A DNA stretch of 26,784 bases, taken from Gammaproteobacteria bacterium UBA7803 (GTDB taxonomy: Bacteria; Pseudomonadota; Gammaproteobacteria; Pseudomonadales; Azotimanducaceae). The notes beneath the pieces were generated by a model, which did not search any database, was not told the DNA's origin, and saw only the letters and a program-made list of their open reading frames with translations. Location: positions 287,090 through 313,873 of the forward strand of contig DLCH01000006.1 in NCBI GenBank assembly GCA_002480525.1, read 5' to 3'. Positions within the stretch are counted from its first letter, which is position 1. Each line of letters starts with the position of its first letter. Both the position numbers and the translations under genes were made by a program. Positions 22,113-26,784 of this stretch are shown piece by piece.

Positions 22113-22643
22113 TCAGGCCGGCTCCTGCCAGTCCACCTCGATGCGGCCCGCTTCGAGGTTCACCGCCGTGACCACCGCGCCGACGAACGGGATCAGCACC
22201 GGACGCCCGCCGCCGTCGCCTACGACCAGCACGTCGTTGGCGCCGGTCTCGATCAGTTCCGACACGGTGCCCAGCCGGCCCCGCCGCCGATCGACGACTT
22301 CGAGGCCGATCAGGTCCTGCCAGTAGTACTCCTGGCCGGCCTCGAGCGCCGGCAGCGCGCTCCGGGGCACCGCGATCTCCGCCCCCTTGAGGCCCTCGGC
22401 GGCCTCCCGGTCCGGGACGCCGTCGAAGAAGGCGACGAAGGCGTCGCCGTGCGCCCGGACGGACGCGACCGACACCTCACGGACCCCGCCGGCCAGCTTC
22501 AGCAGCCAGGGGCGATAATTCAGGATGTTCTCGGGAGGCTGGGTGGCCGACGTCACGCGGACGCCGCCACGAACGCCGTGTGCCGCGCCGATGCGTCCGA
22601 CCACGACCAGCTCCGGCGTGGCCTCGGGACCGGATCCGGGCAC
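22113..22643 (-). CDS. rimM: Ribosome maturation factor RimM
   Basis: A 176-residue factor that binds S19 and the 30S head during 16S rRNA processing. The N-terminal RimM domain has VVGRIGAAHGVRG (14-26), and the C-terminal PRC-barrel begins near YYWQDLIGLEV (106-116). The start is a GTG at 22643, 19 bp after rpsP, with a GGA about nine bases upstream. The position between rpsP and trmD is the standard order. Confidence 0.96.
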   Translation of the reverse strand: MPGSGPEATPELVVVGRIGAAHGVRGGVRVTSATQPPENILNYRPWLLKLAGGVREVSVASVRAHGDAFVAFFDGVPDREAAEGLKGAEIAVPRSALPALEAGQEYYWQDLIGLEVVDRRRGRLGTVSELIETGANDVLVVGDGGGRPVLIPFVGAVVTAVNLEAGRIEVDWQEPA

Positions 22644-22662
22644 CGGCGGGAATCCGGGGCGG

Positions 22663-22932
22663 TTACGCCCCTTCGGTCGCGGCCGACGCAGCAGCGCGCG
22701 CCTGGGCGATGAGCTTCTTCACCCGCTCCGACGGCTGGGCGCCCTGGGACACCCAGTAATCGGCGCGATCCACGTCCAGACGCAGCTTCTCCTCGCCGCC
22801 GCGGGCGACGGGGTTGAAGAAGCCGAGGCGCTCGACGAAGCGGCCGTTCCGGCCGGCGGACCGCTCCGCCACGGTGATCTGATAGAACGGGTTCTTCTTA
22901 GACCCGTGCCGCGCGAGGCGAATCGTGACCAT
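22663..22932 (-). CDS. rpsP: 30S ribosomal protein S16
   Basis: An 89-residue 30S assembly protein. The N-terminus MVTIRLARHGSKKNPFYQIT and the following RNGRFVERLGFFNP are diagnostic. The frame is open upstream, but the ATG at 22932 gives the correct N-terminus and has AAGG seven bases before it. It is the first gene of the rpsP-rimM-trmD-rplS cluster and is preceded by a good promoter. Confidence 0.98.
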   Translation of the reverse strand: MVTIRLARHGSKKNPFYQITVAERSAGRNGRFVERLGFFNPVARGGEEKLRLDVDRADYWVSQGAQPSERVKKLIAQARAAASAATEGA

Positions 22933-22960
22933 GGAACTACCTTGATTCGAAAGGCGCGGT

Positions 22961-22988
22961 ATTGTAAAGGAAGCCGCCGCCAGTGCAA
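22961..22988 (-). promoter_or_regulatory. Sigma-70-type promoter of the rpsP operon
   Basis: On the minus strand, TTGCAC (22988-22983) and TACAAT (22966-22961) are separated by 16 bases. TACAAT matches five of six -10 positions and TTGCAC four of six -35 positions. Transcription would start near 22954, leaving a leader of about 20 bases. It is the best-looking housekeeping promoter in the window. Confidence 0.72.
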
Positions 22989-23031
22989 GGGGCGCGACCG
23001 CCGAGCCCCCCCCCACCGCAGCGGCCCGGAT

Positions 23032-24405
23032 TCAGCGGGGAATGCCCGGCGGGCGGCGGTTGCCCTGCATGGCCTGCATGCCGCGCATCATCTTCTGCAT
23101 GCCGCCCTTGCGGGTGACCTTCTTCATCATCTTCTGCATCTGCTTGTGCTGCTTCAGCACCCGGTTGACCTCCGGCACCTGAACGCCGGCCCCCCGCGCG
23201 ATGCGCTGCTTGCGGGAGCCGTTGATGACGTCGGGGTAGCGACGCTCGTGGGGGGTCATGGAATCGATGATCACCGCCATGCGGGTGAACATGGAGTCGT
23301 CGAGCTGCGCCTGGGCCTGGGGCGGCAGCGCCCCCATGCCGGGAAGCTTCTCCATCATGCTGCCGATGCCGCCCATGTTGGACATCTGGGCGAGCTGCTC
23401 GCGGAAGTCCGCCAGGTCGAACTTCTGGCCCTTCTGCATCTTGCGGGCGAGCTTCTCGGCCTTCTTCTTGTCGACCTTGCGCTCCGCCTCCTCGATCAGC
23501 GACAGCACGTCGCCCATACCGAGGATCCGGGACGCCAGCCGGTCCGGATAGAACGGCTCGAGGGCGTCGGTCTTCTCGCCCATGCCGATGAACTTGATGG
23601 GCTTGCCGGTGATGCTGCGCACCGACAGCGCGGCGCCGCCGCGGGCGTCGCCGTCGGCCTTGGCCAGCACCACGCCGGTCAGGTCGAGGGCGTCGTTGAA
23701 CGCCTTGGCGGTGTTGGCCGCGTCCTGGCCCGTCATGGCGTCGACCACGAACAGGGTCTCCGCAGGCCGGAGCTGCGCCTGCAGCTCGCGGATCTCGGCC
23801 ATCATCTGCTCGTCGACGGCCAGCCGGCCGGCGGTGTCGACCAGCAGCACGTCGGCGAACTGGGTGTTGGCTTCCTTCACCGCCCGGGCGGCGATGTCGG
23901 CCGGCTTCTCGTCACCGCTGGAGGCGACGAAATGGGCGCCCACCTCCCCGGCCAGGGTTTCGAGCTGATCGATGGCCGCGGGGCGGTAGACGTCGGTGCT
24001 GACCACCGCCACCTTCTTCTTGTGCCGCTCCTTGAGAAAGCGCGCCAGCTTGCCCACGGTGGTGGTCTTGCCGGCGCCCTGCAGGCCCGCCATCAGCACC
24101 ACCACCGGCGGCTTGGCGTTCAGCGCGAGGGCGTCGTTGGTGTCGCCCATGACGTGCACGAGTTCCTCGTGCACGATCTTGACGAAGGCCTCTCCCGGAT
24201 TCAGGGCGGTGTCGACTGTCTGTCCCAGGGCGCGCTGCTTGACGTGGTCGATGAACTGCTTGACCACCGGCAGGGCCACGTCGGCCTCCAGCAGCGCCAT
24301 GCGGACGTCCCGCAGCGCCGCGCTGACGTTCTCCTCCGTCAGCTTGGCGCGGCCGGTCATGCCGCGCAGGGTCTGTGTGAGCTTTTCCGAGAGGCTGTCG
24401 AACAT
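23032..24405 (-). CDS. ffh: Signal recognition particle protein Ffh
   Basis: A 457-residue SRP54 GTPase that binds 4.5S RNA and signal sequences and targets nascent membrane proteins to FtsY. The N domain (1-90) is followed by the G domain, with G1 GLQGAGKT (107-114) and DTAGR (190-194). The G4 segment reads AKAD (248-251) where most Ffh proteins have TKxD. The methionine-rich M domain contains MSNMGGIGSMMEKLPGMG and ends in a basic, Met-rich tail. It is divergent to ypjD and lies 99 bp upstream of rpsP, the familiar enteric order. Confidence 0.98.
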   Translation of the reverse strand: MFDSLSEKLTQTLRGMTGRAKLTEENVSAALRDVRMALLEADVALPVVKQFIDHVKQRALGQTVDTALNPGEAFVKIVHEELVHVMGDTNDALALNAKPPVVVLMAGLQGAGKTTTVGKLARFLKERHKKKVAVVSTDVYRPAAIDQLETLAGEVGAHFVASSGDEKPADIAARAVKEANTQFADVLLVDTAGRLAVDEQMMAEIRELQAQLRPAETLFVVDAMTGQDAANTAKAFNDALDLTGVVLAKADGDARGGAALSVRSITGKPIKFIGMGEKTDALEPFYPDRLASRILGMGDVLSLIEEAERKVDKKKAEKLARKMQKGQKFDLADFREQLAQMSNMGGIGSMMEKLPGMGALPPQAQAQLDDSMFTRMAVIIDSMTPHERRYPDVINGSRKQRIARGAGVQVPEVNRVLKQHKQMQKMMKKVTRKGGMQKMMRGMQAMQGNRRPPGIPR

Positions 24406-24433
24406 GATCAGAGACGTTTGCTTGGGCCCGCGC

Positions 24434-24439
24434 AGTATA
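24434..24439 (-). promoter_or_regulatory. -10 box candidate for ffh
   Basis: The minus strand carries TATACT 28 bp before the ffh ATG, in the 126-bp ffh/ypjD divergent gap. No convincing -35 is seen at 16-18 bp. The implied leader would be about 20 bases. Confidence 0.4.
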
Positions 24440-24531
24440 GCGCTGACGGGGCCGGGCCTTCACGCCCCCGTGGGGTTATGCCAAACTGCCTGTCCACTCG
24501 CGAAACCCCGATCCCGGATGGCAGTCTACTG

Positions 24532-25350
24532 ATGGCGTCGACCTTTTCCGGCCTGACGGCGATCGCCAGCGTCGCGGCCGCCGCGCTCTACGCGCTGGGC
24601 GCGGCCCTGCAGCTTCGCAGCCTCCGGCAGGATCGACTGCTCGCGGTGCCGACGCTCACTCTGATCACCCTGCCCGCGCTGCTGCTGCATCTCGCGGCCG
24701 TGTATCTGCAGGTCGACACCCCTTCCGGGCTGTACCTGGGCTTCTTCACCGCCGCGAGCCTGATCACCGCGCTGATGGTGCTGCTGCTGATGCTGGCGAC
24801 GCTGCGGATGCCGGTCCAGAACCTGCTGCTGGTGGTGTTGCCCATCGCCACGCTGGCCGTGCTGGCGAGCCTGTTCGGCGAAACCGGCTTCGAGGCCCGG
24901 GAGGAGCTGGCGCCGGCCCTGGTGGTGCACATCCTGTTCTCGGTGGTGGCCTACAGCATCCTGTTCATGGCGGCCTGCCAGTCGCTGCTGCTGGCCTATC
25001 AGGAACATGCCCTGAAGACCCGGACGTCGATTCGCGCGCTGAGGCTGCTGCCGCCGCTCGAGAGCATGGAGACCCTGCTGTTCACGCTGCTCTGGACCGG
25101 CATTGCGGTGCTGACCGGAGCGATCCTCACCGGCTTCGTGTTCCTGGACGACATGTTCGCCCAGCACGTCGTGCACCATACCGTCCTGGCCCTCGCGTCC
25201 TGGGTGCTGTACGCCGTCCTGCTCGCCGGCCGGCACTTCTTCGGCTGGCGCAGCCGGACCGCCACCTACTGGACGCTCATCGCCTTCTCGCTGCTGGTGC
25301 TCGGCTATTTCGGCAGCAAATTCGTCCTGGAAATCATCCTGAACGGCTGA
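24532..25350 (+). CDS. ypjD: Inner-membrane protein YpjD (CcsA-like cytochrome c assembly fold)
   Basis: A 272-residue integral membrane protein with about eight hydrophobic helices (roughly 5-25, 41-60, 68-91, 97-117, 131-156, 182-204, 216-236 and 247-266). It matches the YpjD family, distant relatives of CcsA/CcmC haem-handling proteins. Histidines at 53, 133, 215, 216 and 235 are candidates for haem or metal contacts. Its biochemical role is not established. The frame is open far upstream; I take the ATG at 24532 because it precedes the first helix, although the ATG at 24478 (18 more residues) cannot be excluded. Seven bp upstream of yfjD; ffh-ypjD-yfjD is a conserved neighbourhood. Confidence 0.88.
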   Translation: MASTFSGLTAIASVAAAALYALGAALQLRSLRQDRLLAVPTLTLITLPALLLHLAAVYLQVDTPSGLYLGFFTAASLITALMVLLLMLATLRMPVQNLLLVVLPIATLAVLASLFGETGFEAREELAPALVVHILFSVVAYSILFMAACQSLLLAYQEHALKTRTSIRALRLLPPLESMETLLFTLLWTGIAVLTGAILTGFVFLDDMFAQHVVHHTVLALASWVLYAVLLAGRHFFGWRSRTATYWTLIAFSLLVLGYFGSKFVLEIILNG

Positions 25351-25357
25351 ACCGTCG

Positions 25358-26653
25358 ATGAACCTCGCTGAACTGTCCGCCGAAGTCCTCGCGACCATCG
25401 TGGTCGTGCTGGTGTTCATGTCCGCCTACTTCTCCGGCTCCGAGACGGCCATGGTGGCGCTGAACCGCTATCGTCTTCGGCACCTGGTCAAGGAAGGTCA
25501 CGGCGGCGCCATCCGGGCGGACCGGCTGCTCAAGCGTCCGGACCGGCTGCTCGGCGTGATCCTGATCGGCAACAACCTGGTGAACTTCACCGCCGCCACG
25601 GTGGCGACCATCCTCGGCAGCCATCTGCTGGGCGACACCGGCGTCATGCTCGCGCCGGTGGTGGTGACCTTCATCTTCCTGGTGTTCGCCGAGGTGGCGC
25701 CGAAGACCGTGGCGGCCCAGCTCCCGGAGCAGATCGCGTTCCGCAGCGTGTACATCCTCGAGCCCCTGCTGAAGGTGCTCTACCCCACCGTGGTGTTCAT
25801 CAACGGCTTCTCCAACGTGCTGGTGAAGCCGTTCATGCCGCGCCATGGGGACCACGGCACGGACGGTCGCGACAGCCTGACCGCGGAGGAGCTGCGCACC
25901 GTGGTGAACGAGGGCGTGGTCATGCCCGAGCAGGGCCAGAGCATGATGCTGTCGATCCTCGACCTCGAGAAGGTCACGGTGGACGACATCATGGTGCCCC
26001 GCGCCGAGATCGTCGGCATCGACATCGAGGACGACATGGGCACGATCTTGAGCCAGCTCGCGTCCAGCCAGCACACCCGGCTGCCGGTCTACAAGGACGA
26101 CATCGACAACATGCTCGGCATCCTGCACCTGCGGCGGGTGGCGCGCTTCCTGCCGGCGTCGGAGATGACCAAGGCCGAGCTGATGCAGCTCACCGAGGAG
26201 CCCTACTACGTTCCGGAGGCCACGCCGCTGCACACCCAGCTCATCAACTTCCAGAAGGAGAAGAAGCGCATTGCGCTGGTGGTGAACGAATACGGCGACG
26301 TGCGCGGCATCGTCACCCTGGAGGACATCCTCGAGGAGATCGTCGGCGAGTTCACCACCGACTTCGCCGCCAACATGCCGGAGATTCATCCCCAGGCGGA
26401 CGGCTCCTATCTGATCGACGGCCTGGCCGTGCTGCGCGACATCAACCGGGCGCTCGGCTGGGATCTGCCCACCCACGGCCCGAAGACGCTCAACGGCCTG
26501 GTGCTGGAGCACCTCGAGGCGCTGCCCGACAGCAACCTGTGCCTGCGCATCGGCGAGTATCTGATCGAGACCCTGCAGATCAAGGACAACGTGATCAAGA
26601 ACCTGAAGATCACCCGGGCGTCCTCGCCGCTGGACGAAGACGATTCCGGCTGA
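25358..26653 (+). CDS. yfjD: CNNM/CorC-type membrane protein (YfjD family)
   Basis: A 431-residue protein. An N-terminal CNNM (DUF21) membrane domain (about 1-190) contains FSGSETAM (25-32) and FAEVAPKT (110-117). A CBS pair follows (about 205-330), with IMVPRAEIVGID opening the first unit and VVNEYGDVRGIVTLEDILEE closing the second. A C-terminal CorC_HlyC domain covers about 345-425. The family is associated with Mg2+/Co2+ efflux, with the CBS pair as nucleotide sensor; transport is inferred from the family. It follows ypjD by seven bp, as in E. coli. Confidence 0.94.
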   Translation: MNLAELSAEVLATIVVVLVFMSAYFSGSETAMVALNRYRLRHLVKEGHGGAIRADRLLKRPDRLLGVILIGNNLVNFTAATVATILGSHLLGDTGVMLAPVVVTFIFLVFAEVAPKTVAAQLPEQIAFRSVYILEPLLKVLYPTVVFINGFSNVLVKPFMPRHGDHGTDGRDSLTAEELRTVVNEGVVMPEQGQSMMLSILDLEKVTVDDIMVPRAEIVGIDIEDDMGTILSQLASSQHTRLPVYKDDIDNMLGILHLRRVARFLPASEMTKAELMQLTEEPYYVPEATPLHTQLINFQKEKKRIALVVNEYGDVRGIVTLEDILEEIVGEFTTDFAANMPEIHPQADGSYLIDGLAVLRDINRALGWDLPTHGPKTLNGLVLEHLEALPDSNLCLRIGEYLIETLQIKDNVIKNLKITRASSPLDEDDSG

Positions 26654-26656
26654 CCC

Positions 26657-26681
26657 GTAGGAGCGGCCTCCCGGCCGCGAT
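26657..26681 (+). repeat. REP element, tandem copy 1
   Basis: A complete 25-bp REP (GTAG head, GCGGCC-TCCC-GGCCGC hairpin, GAT tail) starting three bases after the yfjD stop codon. The hairpin could also help end or protect the ypjD-yfjD transcript. Confidence 0.93.
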
Positions 26682-26714
26682 TCCCTCGCCGCGCCCTCCT
26701 ACCCTCTCCTATCT

Positions 26715-26739
26715 GTAGGAGCGGCCTCCCGGCCGCGAT
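26715..26739 (+). repeat. REP element, tandem copy 2
   Basis: An identical 25-bp REP in the same orientation, 58 bp after copy 1. The spacer is CT-rich and unlike the spacers elsewhere. Confidence 0.93.
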
Positions 26740-26764
26740 CGCCCCGCCTTTCTGCCCTCACCTT

Positions 26765-26784
26765 GTAGGAGCGGCCTCCCGGCC
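26765..26784 (+). repeat. REP element, tandem copy 3 (cut by window edge)
   Basis: The first 20 bases of a third identical REP, 50 bp after copy 2 and truncated by the end of the window. The array may continue beyond. Confidence 0.9.

Noticed and set aside
23006..23014. Run of nine C residues between ffh and rpsP as a phase-variable tract
   Set aside because: It lies upstream of the -35 box outside any gene, and nine Cs are not remarkable in DNA this GC-rich.
22525..24531. YpjD fused to a long N-terminal region (941-codon plus-strand frame)
   Set aside because: The first part is antisense to rpsP and ffh and low in complexity. YpjD proteins begin at the first membrane helix.

Overview
The window is a GC-rich, gene-dense stretch of chromosome from a gammaproteobacterium outside the Enterobacteriaceae. 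The evidence is gene order. An rpoE(algU)-mucA-mucB-mucC-mucD-lepA block lies divergent to nadB, as in Pseudomonas. An rpsP-rimM-trmD-rplS-xerD-dsbC-hom-recJ-prfB-lysS run lies divergent to ffh/ypjD/yfjD. I cannot name a genus. There are no phage genes, transposases, CRISPR arrays, tRNAs or rRNAs, and nothing resembling a defence or biosynthetic island. Almost everything is conserved housekeeping, so the items worth a second look are mostly in the intergenic DNA.

Layout. 1-4823 (minus strand): the envelope-stress sigma factor, its anti-sigma factor and co-regulators, a periplasmic HtrA-type protease, and the first codons of lepA. A 452-bp gap between rpoE and rseA/mucA holds a 12-bp tandem repeat, a (CT)7 tract and a candidate sigma-E promoter. 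4922-6541 (plus): nadB. 6560-7203 (minus): sdhE and a ygfX-like gene. 7445-9202 (plus): ygfZ and an HDOD-domain gene, followed by two hairpins. 9291-12096 (minus): a tightly coupled valine-degradation trio (enoyl-CoA hydratase, 3-hydroxyisobutyryl-CoA hydrolase, 3-hydroxyisobutyrate dehydrogenase). 12097-12660: a gene-free stretch with three consecutive palindromic elements. 12661-22932 (minus): a long run of eleven genes, from rpsP with a good sigma-70-type promoter at 22961-22988 down to ung. 23032-24405 (minus): ffh. 24532-26653 (plus): ypjD and yfjD, followed by at least three direct copies of a REP element.

Functional threads. RpoE with MucA/B/C/D is a complete stress-sensing module with its own protease. 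DsbC, XerD, RecJ and Ung cover disulfide isomerisation, chromosome-dimer resolution and DNA repair. RpsP, RimM, TrmD, RplS, PrfB, LysS, Ffh and LepA serve ribosome assembly, translation and protein targeting. prfB keeps the classic programmed +1 frameshift, so its coding region spans two frames. A REP family with a GTAG head and a GCGGCC-TCCC-GGCCGC hairpin occurs six times (12386, 12445 inverted, 14855, 26657, 26715, 26765). One copy lies almost against the lysS start codon.
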